A stretch of DNA of 64,000 bases from positions 3,577,501 through 3,641,500 of the forward strand of contig NZ_CP109444.1 of the NCBI RefSeq assembly GCF_036227225.1, written 5' to 3'. The first letter of the stretch is position 1. Each line of letters opens with the position of its first letter. Origin of the DNA: Streptomyces sp. NBC_01478. GTDB lineage: Bacteria > Actinomycetota > Actinomycetes > Streptomycetales > Streptomycetaceae. The notes beneath the pieces are model-generated. The model made no database searches. It saw only the letters and a list, made by a program, of their open reading frames with translations, and was not told the origin of the DNA. The position numbers were made by a program, and so were the translations under genes. Positions 40,378 to 49,188 of this stretch are shown here, piece after piece.

Positions 40378-41853
40378 ATGTTTGGCATCTATCTCAAGCG
40401 CGAGCTGAGCCGGCGCAAGAAGGCGGCCCTGGTCATCGCCATGGGTCTGGCGCTCGGTATCGCGCTGGTCATCACCGTCAACTCGGTGTCGGCCGGCATG
40501 AATCAGGCTCAGGACAAGGTCCTCAAGTCTCTTTACGGTCTCGGAACTGACATGACCGTGACCAAGGCGCAGTCGGCCCCCAAGGCCGGCAGCACTCAGG
40601 GTCCCAGCTTCAAGTTCGGCGCCACCTCCTCCAGCAGCACCTCGCAGAGCACGGACCGGGTGAACACGCAGGGCGGTCAGGTCCTCGCGTCCTCCCTGGT
40701 CACCAAGGTCGGCGCGCAGAAGGGCGTGTCCGCCGCGGTCGGCGCGCTCACGCTGAACGTCACCAAGGTCGACGGCTCCTTCACCCAGGGCAAGGCGAAG
40801 TCCTCCACCACCTCGGGTTCCTCGCAGCAGCAGGGCGGCCCCGGCGGCGGGACGGGCACCGGCTCCACCGGCCAGCCCCAGGTTCAGGGCGGCGGCGCCA
40901 ACTTCAACGTGAACTCGTACTCGGTCGCCGGCATCGACGTCACCGACCAGACGCTCGGCCCGCTGTCCACGTCGAAGATCACCTCCGGCAAGACCTTCGC
41001 CACCGCGCAGACCAACGCGAAGGTCGCCGTCGTCAGCGCGTCGTACGCCAAGTCGAAGAAGTACAAGGTCGGTTCGACCTTCTCGATCTCCGGCACCAAG
41101 TTCACGGTCATCGGCATCGCGACGCCCAACAGCAGCGAGTCCACGGTCGACGTGTACCTGCCGCTGAAGCAGGCGCAGACGCTGGGCGACTCGAAGGACA
41201 AGGTCAGCACGATCTACGTCAAGGCGACCGACTCCAAGCAGATCTCGGCCGTCAAGACGACGATCCAGAAGAACATCTCGGGTACGACGGTCACCACCTC
41301 CGCCGATCTCGCGTCCACCGTGTCCGGTTCGCTGTCCACCGCCTCCAACCTGGCGACCAGCGTGGGCAAGTGGCTGTCGATCGCGGTCCTGATCGCCGCG
41401 TTCCTCGTGGCCGCGCTGCTGACCTCGTCGGCGGTGTCCCGCCGGGTGCGTGAGTTCGGCACGCTGAAGGCGCTCGGCTGGCCGAGCCGCAAGGTGACCC
41501 GGCAGGTCGTCGGCGAGTCCATGGTCAACGGTCTGATCGGCGGCGGTCTCGGTATCGCGCTCGGTCTCGCGGCGGCCTACACGGTCACCGCGATCAGCCC
41601 CAAGCTGACCGCGCAGCTCGGTTCCACCGGCGGTGGCGGCGGCCAGGGCGGCCCCGGCGGCGGTCAGGGCGGCGGCCCCGGCCAGCAGGCCACCCAGAAC
41701 ACCCTGGAGATCGCTCTGAACGCGCCGGTCTCGCTGACCACGATCGCCCTCGCGGTCGGCCTGGCCGTCACCGGCGGTCTGATCGCCGGCGCGATGGGCG
41801 GCTGGCGTGCCTCCCGGATGCGTCCGGCGGACGCGCTGCGCAGCGTGTCGTAG
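40378..41853 (+). CDS. ABC transporter permease, FtsX/MacB family
   Basis: A 491-residue permease. The N-terminal helix (KKAALVIAMGLALGIALVITV) is followed by a large extracytoplasmic domain (about 45-325) rich in Ser/Gly/Gln, then three C-terminal helices carrying the FtsX domain SRRVREFGTLKALGWPSRKV. An unusual Gly/Gln-rich loop (GGGGGQGGPGGGQGGGPGQQ) sits between the last two helices. ATG 40378 is chosen with GGGGAATGGG upstream. It pairs with the LolD-like ATPase downstream. MacB/Lol-type systems move lipoproteins, peptides or signals across the outer face rather than through a pore. Confidence 0.9.
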   Translation: MFGIYLKRELSRRKKAALVIAMGLALGIALVITVNSVSAGMNQAQDKVLKSLYGLGTDMTVTKAQSAPKAGSTQGPSFKFGATSSSSTSQSTDRVNTQGGQVLASSLVTKVGAQKGVSAAVGALTLNVTKVDGSFTQGKAKSSTTSGSSQQQGGPGGGTGTGSTGQPQVQGGGANFNVNSYSVAGIDVTDQTLGPLSTSKITSGKTFATAQTNAKVAVVSASYAKSKKYKVGSTFSISGTKFTVIGIATPNSSESTVDVYLPLKQAQTLGDSKDKVSTIYVKATDSKQISAVKTTIQKNISGTTVTTSADLASTVSGSLSTASNLATSVGKWLSIAVLIAAFLVAALLTSSAVSRRVREFGTLKALGWPSRKVTRQVVGESMVNGLIGGGLGIALGLAAAYTVTAISPKLTAQLGSTGGGGGQGGPGGGQGGGPGQQATQNTLEIALNAPVSLTTIALAVGLAVTGGLIAGAMGGWRASRMRPADALRSVS

Positions 41854-41908
41854 GACGGCGGCCGTCCGTGGTGCGGCCGCTGTCATAGGCCGCCGCACCC
41901 CCTGATCC

Positions 41909-41946
41909 GGGGCGCCGCCACCGTTCCCCCCGGGCGGCGGCGCCCC
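41909..41946 (+). terminator. intercistronic hairpin between permease and ATPase genes
   Basis: GGGGCGCCGCC (41909-41919) pairs perfectly with GGCGGCGCCCC (41936-41946), followed by a C/T-rich tail. It may be a partial terminator or mRNA stabiliser setting the permease:ATPase ratio. Confidence 0.6.
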
Positions 41947-41986
41947 GCCCCTCTTCTTCACAGACGTTCTTCACGACGGAGATCCC

Positions 41987-42724
41987 ATGTACAAGCTCAC
42001 CGGCGTCACCAAGCGCTACTCGCGGGGCAAGGAGACGGTCGAGGCGCTGCGCGGCGTCGACCTCACGATCGAGGACGGCGACCAGCTCGTCATCCAGGGC
42101 CCCACCGGCGGCGGCAAGTCGACGCTGCTCCAGATGATCGGCGGCCTGGACCGCCCCTCCGAGGGCAGTGTCGAGCTGGACGGCGTCAACCTCGCCACCA
42201 TCAGCGAGGCCAAGCTGACCCGGCTGCGCGCCGAGAAGATCGGCATCATCTTCCAGTCCTTCAACCTCATCCCGACGCTCACCGCGCAGGAGAACGTCGA
42301 GACGGCCCTGGTCCCGCTCGGCGTCAAGCCGGCCGAGCGCCGCGAGCGGGCGGCCGAGGCGCTGACCTCGGTCGGTCTCGGCGACCGCCTCAAGCACGCC
42401 CCCTCCGAACTCTCCGGCGGCCAGCAGCAGCGCGTCGCGATCGCCCGCGCGCTGGTGAAGAAGCCGAAGGTGCTCCTCGCCGACGAGCCCACCGGCAACC
42501 TCGACGAGGGCACCCGCGACGACATCATGGGCCTGCTCGAAGGCCTGTGGCACGAGTACGGGCTGACCTTCATCATGGTTACCCACGACTCGTCGATCGC
42601 CCGCCGCGCCCCGCGCCTGGCCACCATCAAGGCCGGCCAGATCACGCTGACCGAGCAGGGCCGCGGCAACGGCCAGTTCACCCCTCAGCAGCAGTACGCG
42701 GAACACGGCAACCAGGGTTACTGA
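41987..42724 (+). CDS. ABC transporter ATP-binding protein, LolD/MacB type
   Basis: A 245-residue ATPase with Walker A GPTGGGKST, the MacB/LolD hallmark KIGIIFQSFNLIPTLTAQENV, signature LSGGQQQRVAIARAL, Walker B VLLADEPTGNLD and H-loop VTHDSSIA. Partner of the upstream FtsX-type permease, together one mechanotransmission-type exporter. Convergent with the aldo/keto reductase. Confidence 0.94.
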   Translation: MYKLTGVTKRYSRGKETVEALRGVDLTIEDGDQLVIQGPTGGGKSTLLQMIGGLDRPSEGSVELDGVNLATISEAKLTRLRAEKIGIIFQSFNLIPTLTAQENVETALVPLGVKPAERRERAAEALTSVGLGDRLKHAPSELSGGQQQRVAIARALVKKPKVLLADEPTGNLDEGTRDDIMGLLEGLWHEYGLTFIMVTHDSSIARRAPRLATIKAGQITLTEQGRGNGQFTPQQQYAEHGNQGY

Positions 42725-42752
42725 GCCCACCTGTTCGTCCCGTCGGGGCCGT

Positions 42753-43742
42753 TCACCTGCCGAGCACGCGGTCGATCTCGACCAACTGCCCTGCGGTGAG
42801 CGGCCCCTTCGCGATCGCGCCCGCGTTCTGCTCCGCCTGCGCGACCGAGCGGAAGCCCGGGATCGGTACGGTGCGCGGGCTGCGGGCCCACAGCCAGCCG
42901 AGGGCGCCCTGGGCGGGGGTGCGGCCGTCGGAGGTGAGGATCTCGCGCAGGGCGTCGACGCGGGCGACGTAGTCCTCGTCGGCCCCGGCGCCCTGCTTGA
43001 AGCCCTGCATCCAGGCCGGGGGCGTGTTGCGGATGTCGCCGGCCTCCAACTCCCGTCCCGGCGCCTGCTTTCCGGTGAGCAGGCCCATGGCCAACGGGCT
43101 GCGGTTGATGCTGGCGAGGCCCAACTCCTCGCACAGGGCGAACATTTCAGGGGCGTCCTGCAACACGTTCGCCGCGTGCTGTACGGCCGCGCAGTGCTCC
43201 CCCTCGGCGAACACGGCGGCGCGTGCCGGGTCGTCGGTGCTCCAGGCGTAGGCGCGGATCAGCCCCTCGCGCACGAACTCCTCGCACTGGTCGCGGAGTT
43301 GGGCGGCGCGCTCGGGATCGGCGTCGGAGAGGTGGAGTTGGTACAGGTCGACGTGGTCGGTGTCGAGGCGCTTCAGCGACGCGGTGAGGGCGCGGCGGGC
43401 GTACTCCGGGGAGTCGTCGGAGCCGGTGAGGGTGCGGGTCTCCTCGTCGAAGACGTTGCCCCACTTGGTGGCGAGGACCACGTCGTCCCGGCGCTTGCCG
43501 AGGGCGCGGCCGAGGACGCGTTCGCTGTGCCCCGCGCCGTAGGTGTCGGCGGTGTCGAAGAAGGTCACCCCCAGGTCGAGGGCGCGGCGGACCGCCCGTA
43601 CGGTCTCCTCGTCGTCGACCTTGCCCCAGCCGAGCGGCTGCCCGCTCGTGTCCTGCCACTCACCGCCGATGGCCCAGCAGCCGAAGCCGAGAGCGCTCAC
43701 GTCGATGCCACTGCGTCCCAGGGTCCTGCTGTTCGTCTCCAT
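42753..43742 (-). CDS. aldo/keto reductase
   Basis: A 329-residue NADPH-dependent carbonyl reductase of the YajO/Tas-like group. The TIM-barrel catalytic set is visible: FFDTADTYGAGHSE (Asp, Tyr), VVLATKWGNVF (Lys) and VDLYQLHLSD (His). The NADP-binding IPGFRSVAQAEQN motif is at the end. ATG 43742 is taken; a GTG 12 nt upstream is possible. A TAGTGT -10 with a TTGCCC -35 at an unusually long 19-bp spacing ends 8 nt before the ATG, which resembles a MerR-controlled, near-leaderless promoter. Confidence 0.92.
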   Translation of the reverse strand: METNSRTLGRSGIDVSALGFGCWAIGGEWQDTSGQPLGWGKVDDEETVRAVRRALDLGVTFFDTADTYGAGHSERVLGRALGKRRDDVVLATKWGNVFDEETRTLTGSDDSPEYARRALTASLKRLDTDHVDLYQLHLSDADPERAAQLRDQCEEFVREGLIRAYAWSTDDPARAAVFAEGEHCAAVQHAANVLQDAPEMFALCEELGLASINRSPLAMGLLTGKQAPGRELEAGDIRNTPPAWMQGFKQGAGADEDYVARVDALREILTSDGRTPAQGALGWLWARSPRTVPIPGFRSVAQAEQNAGAIAKGPLTAGQLVEIDRVLGR

Positions 43743-43750
43743 GCCTGCGG

Positions 43751-43781
43751 ACACTAGGAGTTGGAGCGCACTTCAGGGCAA
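43751..43781 (-). promoter_or_regulatory. long-spacer promoter of the aldo/keto reductase (MerR-type)
   Basis: -35 TTGCCC (43781-43776), 19-bp spacer containing GAAGTGCGCTCCAAC, -10 TAGTGT (43756-43751). A 19-bp spacer with a central imperfect dyad is characteristic of MerR-activated promoters. No merR gene is nearby. Confidence 0.4.
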
Positions 43782-43785
43782 GGGT

Positions 43786-43836
43786 TTTTACGTCGGGGCG
43801 ACGCCTTTTACATCAGGGCGATGTTCTTTACGACGG
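43786..43836. repeat. 20-bp tandem repeat, each unit a small hairpin with compensatory changes
   Basis: Unit 1 (43786-43805) is TTTTA + CGTC-GGGGC-GACG + CC. Unit 2 (43806-43825) is TTTTA + CATC-AGGGC-GATG + TT. A partial third unit follows. Both arms changed together between units (G-C to A-T), keeping pairing. It lies directly after the stop of the SnoaL-like gene and before the reductase promoter. Confidence 0.65.
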
Positions 43837-44163
43837 TCAGGCCTGCCCGGTCTCGAAGCGGGCGATCCTGCCGTCCTCGCCGACCGTGAAGCTCCACCGG
43901 GTGCGCATCTCGCCCCACGCGTCGTTGGAGTAGTTGGCGACGAGAGCGCGGCCGCCGTTCGACTCGCGTTCCACTTCCATGTGGCCGTGGGAGGAGAAGA
44001 TCTCCCGGTCGATCCAGTCGGTGAGGTCACGGTCGGAGCCGTCGTCCGCCATCGTCGCGTCCGGCGTGAGAAGGGCCAGGAACGCCTCGCGGTCATGGGC
44101 GTTGACGGCGCCGACGAAGGCCCGGACGGCCGGATCGCTGAGTTTGGCCGGTTGAATCGTCAT
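43837..44163 (-). CDS. SnoaL/NTF2-like protein
   Basis: A 108-residue cone-shaped NTF2-fold protein. The order is typical: an N-terminal helix (AVRAFVGAVNAHDREAFLALL), the TPDATMADDG turn, then curved strands (GRALVANYSN, RTRWSFTVGEDGRIARFE). Family members are polyketide cyclases, isomerases or stress proteins; the sequence does not distinguish. The strand and the 94-bp gap to the reductase gene suggest possible co-expression, broken by the tandem hairpins. Confidence 0.75.
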   Translation of the reverse strand: MTIQPAKLSDPAVRAFVGAVNAHDREAFLALLTPDATMADDGSDRDLTDWIDREIFSSHGHMEVERESNGGRALVANYSNDAWGEMRTRWSFTVGEDGRIARFETGQA

Positions 44164-44307
44164 GCCGGTCAGACTCACACCGTTCCCCGGGGGCCGCCAC
44201 CCGAACGGCGGTCTGCGCAGGCCCGCCGCGGGCCGGAGGTGCGACGGTGGAGGGACGTCGGGGGGCACCGCAGGGGTCCGTCCCCGCCGTCCGTCCAGGG
44301 AGTCACC

Positions 44308-44853
<546 letters not shown>

Positions 44854-44876
44854 GGACCTGATGGCAGGCTGGGGCC

Positions 44877-45269
44877 ATGAGTGATCAGAAGGACCAGCCC
44901 ACCGGGCTCTGGACCGGTATCGAGGACCTCTGGACCTGGGTGGACACGAACCGTCCCCTCGACGGCCGGGAGGGCCTGCTCCTCCGCATCCTGAAACTGT
45001 CCGAGGAGGTCGGCGAGGTCGCCGAGGCCGTGATCGGCGCGACCGGTCAGAACCCGCGCAAGGGCGTCACCCACACCTGGGACGACGTCCAGGCCGAACT
45101 CTGCGACGTCGTCATCACCGCGCTGGTGGCGCTGCGCACCCTGACCCCCGACACGCAGGAGGTCTTCACCCGCCACCTGACCCGGGTCATGGACCGCTCC
45201 CTCGGCCCGTCGGCAGTTGTTCACCCCCAGGACCTGCCCACACCCCGCGGAGTTGATGAGATCCGCTGA
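44877..45269 (+). CDS. MazG-like nucleotide pyrophosphohydrolase
   Basis: A 130-residue all-alpha NTP pyrophosphohydrolase of the MazG-like type. The metal motif ExxE...D appears as KLSEEVGEVAEAVIG and ELCDVVITALVAL. Hydrolyses non-canonical or stress nucleotides. No ribosome site is clear before ATG 44877. It lies in the same direction as the DoxX gene and ends 37 bp before the next start. Confidence 0.85.
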   Translation: MSDQKDQPTGLWTGIEDLWTWVDTNRPLDGREGLLLRILKLSEEVGEVAEAVIGATGQNPRKGVTHTWDDVQAELCDVVITALVALRTLTPDTQEVFTRHLTRVMDRSLGPSAVVHPQDLPTPRGVDEIR

Positions 45270-45306
45270 ACCTTCTCGTCGACACCGAGCCGACGAAGGG
45301 GTCCCA

Positions 45307-46722
45307 GTGCAGGACTACGTTTTCCCCGACGGAGTTTTCTCCAGTGGGCGCAGGACGGTCGCCGTGGCGGGCACCTGCCTCGCCCTCGCCGCCGCCGGCC
45401 TGGGCCTCAACACCCAGGCGCACGCGGCGAGTTACGGCACACCGACCATCTCCCTTTCGGCCACGTACCTGTCGGGCGCGGTGGGTGGGGTCGGTGATCC
45501 GGCGGTCCAGGTGACGGTCGCTCAGAGCGGCGCGGACGTCGGCGCGTTGACGGTCGCGGCGAGCAAGAGCAGCAAGACGTCCGTGGCGCCGACGAGCGCG
45601 GTGACCGTCACCGGCACCGGCGCGACCCGTCAACTCGCCGTCGCGGCGGCCGCGCAGGGCTACACCGACCTGACGGTGAAGGTCACGGGACTCGGCGGCA
45701 AGACGGCCACCAAGACCCTGCACTACGCGGCCTCCGCCTCCGTCCAACAGCCCACCGACACGCGCTACTTCACCGGTTCCAGCGACGCCTCCGCCGCGGT
45801 CGACGTGGGCGGCGGCTATGTCGTCGTAGCGGATGACGAGTCCAACGTCCTTCGCCTGTACGACCGTTCGGCGTCCGGGGCGCCGGTGAAGACCTGGGAC
45901 TTCAGCGACGACATCGGCGTCGACAAGGAGATCGACATCGAGGGCGCGGCCCGCGTCGGCGACACGATCTACTGGACCGGCTCGCTGGGCAACAACAAGG
46001 ACGGCGAGTACAAGGCGGCCCGGAACACGGTCTTCACCACGAAGGTGACCGGTACGGGCGCCAACACGGGGCTCTCCTACGGCAGTTCGTACGGCAAGCT
46101 GCGCGACAACCTGGTGGCGTGGGACAAGGCGAACGGCAACCGGTACGGGTTCGCGGCGGGTACGGCGGACGGTGAAGTGCCCAAGGAGATCGACGGATTC
46201 AACGTGGAGGGCCTGGAGTTCGCGCCGGGCTCGACGACGACGGCGTACCTCGGTTTCCGAGCACCCCTCGCCCCCGCGGTGGCGGGCGGCAAGGCGCTCC
46301 TCGTCCCGGTCACCAACATCGACAAGGTGGTCGCGAACGGCACCGCCGCGACTTTCGGCACGCCGATCGAGCTGGACCTCGGGGGCCTCTCGGTGCGCGA
46401 CATCCGCAAGAACGCGGCGAACCAGTATCTGATCGTCGCCGGTTCCTGGGCCGCCGACGACAACTCCGACCCGTACGCCCTCTACTCCTGGACCGGCAAC
46501 GCCGCCGACCAGCCGGTCAAGCTGCGCGACCTGCCGACCACGGACCCGGGCGCCTGGGAGGCGGTCGTCGACGTACCGGACCTGACGGTCGCGGGCGCCC
46601 GCGCCCAGTTGATCACCGACGACGGCGCGGCCGACCTGTACGACGACGGCACCGAGGCGAAGGATCTCACCCACGAGGAGTGGCAGAAGTCCCGCTCGAC
46701 TTGGTTCACGGTGACCGGCTGA
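45307..46722 (+). CDS. secreted beta-propeller-like protein, function unknown
   Basis: A 471-residue exported protein with a Sec signal (RRTVAVAGTCLALAAAG, cleavage near AHAA). An N-terminal Ig-like region of about 120 residues follows, then a propeller-like domain with DIEGAARVGDTIYWTGSLGNNKDGE and FNVEGLEFAPGSTTTAYLGFR, as in DUF3616-type proteins. GTG 45307 has GAAGGGG 6 nt upstream. Such proteins may be phosphatases or ligand-binding propellers; I see no catalytic residues I can name. Confidence 0.75.
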   Translation: MQDYVFPDGVFSSGRRTVAVAGTCLALAAAGLGLNTQAHAASYGTPTISLSATYLSGAVGGVGDPAVQVTVAQSGADVGALTVAASKSSKTSVAPTSAVTVTGTGATRQLAVAAAAQGYTDLTVKVTGLGGKTATKTLHYAASASVQQPTDTRYFTGSSDASAAVDVGGGYVVVADDESNVLRLYDRSASGAPVKTWDFSDDIGVDKEIDIEGAARVGDTIYWTGSLGNNKDGEYKAARNTVFTTKVTGTGANTGLSYGSSYGKLRDNLVAWDKANGNRYGFAAGTADGEVPKEIDGFNVEGLEFAPGSTTTAYLGFRAPLAPAVAGGKALLVPVTNIDKVVANGTAATFGTPIELDLGGLSVRDIRKNAANQYLIVAGSWAADDNSDPYALYSWTGNAADQPVKLRDLPTTDPGAWEAVVDVPDLTVAGARAQLITDDGAADLYDDGTEAKDLTHEEWQKSRSTWFTVTG

Positions 46723-46746
46723 CGGACGGCGGGTCACGGGGCGGCG

Positions 46747-46820
46747 GGTGCCGCACGCCCCGCCCAAAGCCGACAGGTGCCGCGCGCGCCGCCCAAAGCC
46801 GAGGGGTGCCGCCGCGCCCT
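46747..46820. repeat. 29-bp tandem repeat, about 2.5 copies
   Basis: Copies start at 46747, 46776 and 46805, each opening GGTGCCGC; the first two share GCCCAAAGCCGA. Located in the intergenic gap before the NAD-dependent dehydrogenase gene. Confidence 0.6.
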
Positions 46821-46892
46821 GCCGGGAGGCTAGGCGCGCGGCGCCCTGGCACCCTGGTCCTCGACAACACCGTCGAGGACGAAAGCCGAGTC

Positions 46893-47771
46893 ATGACCTC
46901 CGAAAAGCTCACCGTAGGCGTCCTGGGCACCGGCATCATGGGCGCCGCGATGGCCCGCAATCTCGCCCGGGCCGGGCACGCCGTCCGCGCCTGGAACCGG
47001 ACCCGTGCCAAGGCCGACCCGCTGTCCGCCGACGGCGCGCACGTCACCGACACGGTGGCGGAGGCCGTGCGCGACGCGGATGTGATCCTCACGATGCTCT
47101 ACGACGGCGACACCGTCCTGGAGGTGATGCGCGAGGCCGCCCCCGCCCTGCGCCCCGGCGCCGCGTGGATCCAGTCGACGACCTCGGGCCTCGAATCGGT
47201 CGCCGAACTGGCCGAGTTCGCGAACCGCCACGACCTCGTCTTCTACGACGCCCCCGTCCTCGGCACCCGCCAGCCCGCCGAGGCGGGCCAGTTGACGGTC
47301 CTGGCGGCGGGCCCGGAGAGTGGCCGCGCGGCGGTGACCCCGGTGTTCGACGCGGTCGGCGCCCGCACGATGTGGGTGGGCGAGGAGGGCGCCGCGGCGA
47401 CGGCGACCCGGCTGAAGCTGGTCGCCAACAGTTGGGTGCTGGCCGTGACGAACGCGGCGGGCGAGGCGCTGGCCCTGTCCAAGGCCCTGGACGTGAACCC
47501 CCAGAGCTTCCTCGACCTCATCGCGGGCGGCCCTCTCGACATGGGTTATCTGCACGCCAAGTCGGCCGCGATCCTGGGCGGCCAACTGACTCCGGCGAGT
47601 TTCGCGGTCACGACGGCGGAGAAGGACGCCCGGCTGATCGTGCAGGCGGGCGCGGCCAACGGCGTACGGCTGGATGTTGCGGCGGCGGGCGCGGAGCGGT
47701 TCGCGCGGGCGGCGGCGCAGGGGCACGGCGACGAGGACATGGCTGCGGCCTACTTCGCCAGCTTCGACTGA
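46893..47771 (+). CDS. NAD(P)-dependent beta-hydroxyacid dehydrogenase (HIBADH/6PGDH-like)
   Basis: A 292-residue dehydrogenase: Rossmann VGVLGTGIMGAAMARNLARAGH with NADP-type AWNRTRAKAD, then FYDAPVLGTRQPAEAGQLTVLAAG, where the substrate-binding DAPVSGG appears as DAPVLGT. The catalytic lysine lies in ATRLKLVANSW. Substrate is a beta-hydroxyacid or an imine by family. ATG 46893 lacks a strong ribosome site. Cytoplasmic. Confidence 0.9.
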   Translation: MTSEKLTVGVLGTGIMGAAMARNLARAGHAVRAWNRTRAKADPLSADGAHVTDTVAEAVRDADVILTMLYDGDTVLEVMREAAPALRPGAAWIQSTTSGLESVAELAEFANRHDLVFYDAPVLGTRQPAEAGQLTVLAAGPESGRAAVTPVFDAVGARTMWVGEEGAAATATRLKLVANSWVLAVTNAAGEALALSKALDVNPQSFLDLIAGGPLDMGYLHAKSAAILGGQLTPASFAVTTAEKDARLIVQAGAANGVRLDVAAAGAERFARAAAQGHGDEDMAAAYFASFD

Positions 47772-47886
47772 GCGTAACCATTGCGTCACAGCACGTACGT
47801 GGGTGAAACCCCGGGTGCGACGGACCTGTCTCTCTCCGCGAATGCCGGTGAGAGCCGGTCCGTACGCGGCAAGTTCGGGGGACGTC

Positions 47887-48561
47887 ATGCAGAAGAACAG
47901 CATCCGTGGGGGCGTGGTGGCGCTGGCCATGGTGTCGGCGGCGGTGTTCGTGGTGACGGGGTGCCAACCGGGCGACACCGACACCGGCGCCGGGTCCCCT
48001 GTTTCCTCCGGGTCCACGGGATCCACCGGGGCCACGGGATCTTCCGGGTCTACGGGATCCACCGGGTCCCCGAGCGCGTCCGTGCCCACGGGCTCGGGGG
48101 TACCCACGAGCTCGGCGGTGACGACCTGCGCGGCCGACTCCCTGAAGGCGAGCGCCTATCAGGCCGCCGACCGCCCGCAGGGCACCGGCACCGGGGCGGC
48201 GATCGTGCAGTTCACCAACACCGCCACCAAGCCCTGCGTTCTCCAGGGTCACCCCACGGTCGCCGGCGCGGCGAACGGCTCCCCGGAGCTCAACGTCCCC
48301 CTCCAGGTCACCCCCGTCGGCTCCGCCTCTCCCGTGCGACTCGCCCCGGGCGGCCGGGCCTGGCTGAAGCTGACCTTCGTGCAGGTGCAGGGCGAGGGGG
48401 ACGGCTACTGCGCGTCCGGTTCGGCGCCGGTGATCTACCCGACGATGGTGATCGGGCTGCCCGGCGCCGGGGCACACCAAGTCGCGCTGGACGACGGGCA
48501 GTTCGCGGAGTGCGACGGCACGCTGACCGCGACGGCCGTATCGGCGACGAAGCCTTCCTGA
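47887..48561 (+). CDS. DUF4232-type secreted lipoprotein
   Basis: A 224-residue lipoprotein (lipobox VVTGC near residue 26). A Gly/Ser/Thr-rich spacer (about 30-70) is encoded by short repeats containing TCCACGGGA. The C-terminal beta-sandwich domain (CAADSLKASAYQAADR, FTNTATKPCVLQGHP, LAPGGRAWLKLTF) matches the DUF4232 pattern with four cysteines. ATG 47887 follows CGGGGGAC. Convergent with the conservon. Function unknown. Confidence 0.85.
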   Translation: MQKNSIRGGVVALAMVSAAVFVVTGCQPGDTDTGAGSPVSSGSTGSTGATGSSGSTGSTGSPSASVPTGSGVPTSSAVTTCAADSLKASAYQAADRPQGTGTGAAIVQFTNTATKPCVLQGHPTVAGAANGSPELNVPLQVTPVGSASPVRLAPGGRAWLKLTFVQVQGEGDGYCASGSAPVIYPTMVIGLPGAGAHQVALDDGQFAECDGTLTATAVSATKPS

Positions 48562-48585
48562 CCGTAGGGCTGCCTGGTCGTACGG

Positions 48586-49188
48586 CTATGCCGACGCCTC
48601 CGCCGCCAGCCCCCGCATGACGTGTTCGAGCAGGGCGAGCAGCACCGTCTTCACCGACTCCCGGTCGCGGGCGTCGCAGAGGACGAGCGGTATGTCGGGG
48701 GCGAGGTCGAGTGCGGTGCGGATCTCCTCGGGGTCCTCTTCGCAGACGCCGTTGAAGCAGTTGACGCCGACGGCGAAGGGGATGCCGCGGTGCTCGAAGA
48801 AGTCGACGGAGGGGAAGCAGTTCTCCAGTCGCCGGGTGTCGGCGAGGACGACCGCGCCGAGCGCGCCGCGGGACAGGTCGTCCCACATGAACCAGAACCG
48901 GTCCTGCCCGGGGGCCCCGAAGAGATAGACCACGAGGGCCGAACTGAGCGTGATCCGGCCGAAGTCCATGGCGACGGTCGTCGTGGTCTTCTGCTCCACC
49001 CCGGCGAGGTTGTCGACACCGACGCTGGCCTCGGTGATGAGTTCCTCGGTCCGCAGGGGCGTGGTCTCGCTGATCGCGCCGACGAGGGTGGTCTTGCCGA
49101 CGCCGAAGCCGCCCGCGACGAGGATCTTGGCCGTGGCGGCGTTGGGCGCGACCGTGGTGGAGCGGCGGTCAGATTCTACGAATGCCAT
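48586..49188 (-). CDS. cvnD: conservon GTPase CvnD
   Basis: A 200-residue Ras-like GTPase, last gene of the conservon. P-loop GGFGVGKTT is near residue 27, switch-region VAMDFGRITL, G3-like LFGAPGQDRFWFMW, and NCFNGV in the position of NKxD. In conservons CvnD forms a membrane-proximal complex with CvnA-C resembling a eukaryotic G-protein relay. It overlaps cvnC by 20 bp. Cytoplasmic. Confidence 0.93.
   Translation of the reverse strand: MAFVESDRRSTTVAPNAATAKILVAGGFGVGKTTLVGAISETTPLRTEELITEASVGVDNLAGVEQKTTTTVAMDFGRITLSSALVVYLFGAPGQDRFWFMWDDLSRGALGAVVLADTRRLENCFPSVDFFEHRGIPFAVGVNCFNGVCEEDPEEIRTALDLAPDIPLVLCDARDRESVKTVLLALLEHVMRGLAAEASA

Noticed and set aside
48001..48100. Short direct repeats (TCCACGGGA and variants) as a CRISPR or regulatory array
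   Set aside because: They code for the Gly/Ser/Thr spacer of the DUF4232 lipoprotein in frame and have no spacer structure.
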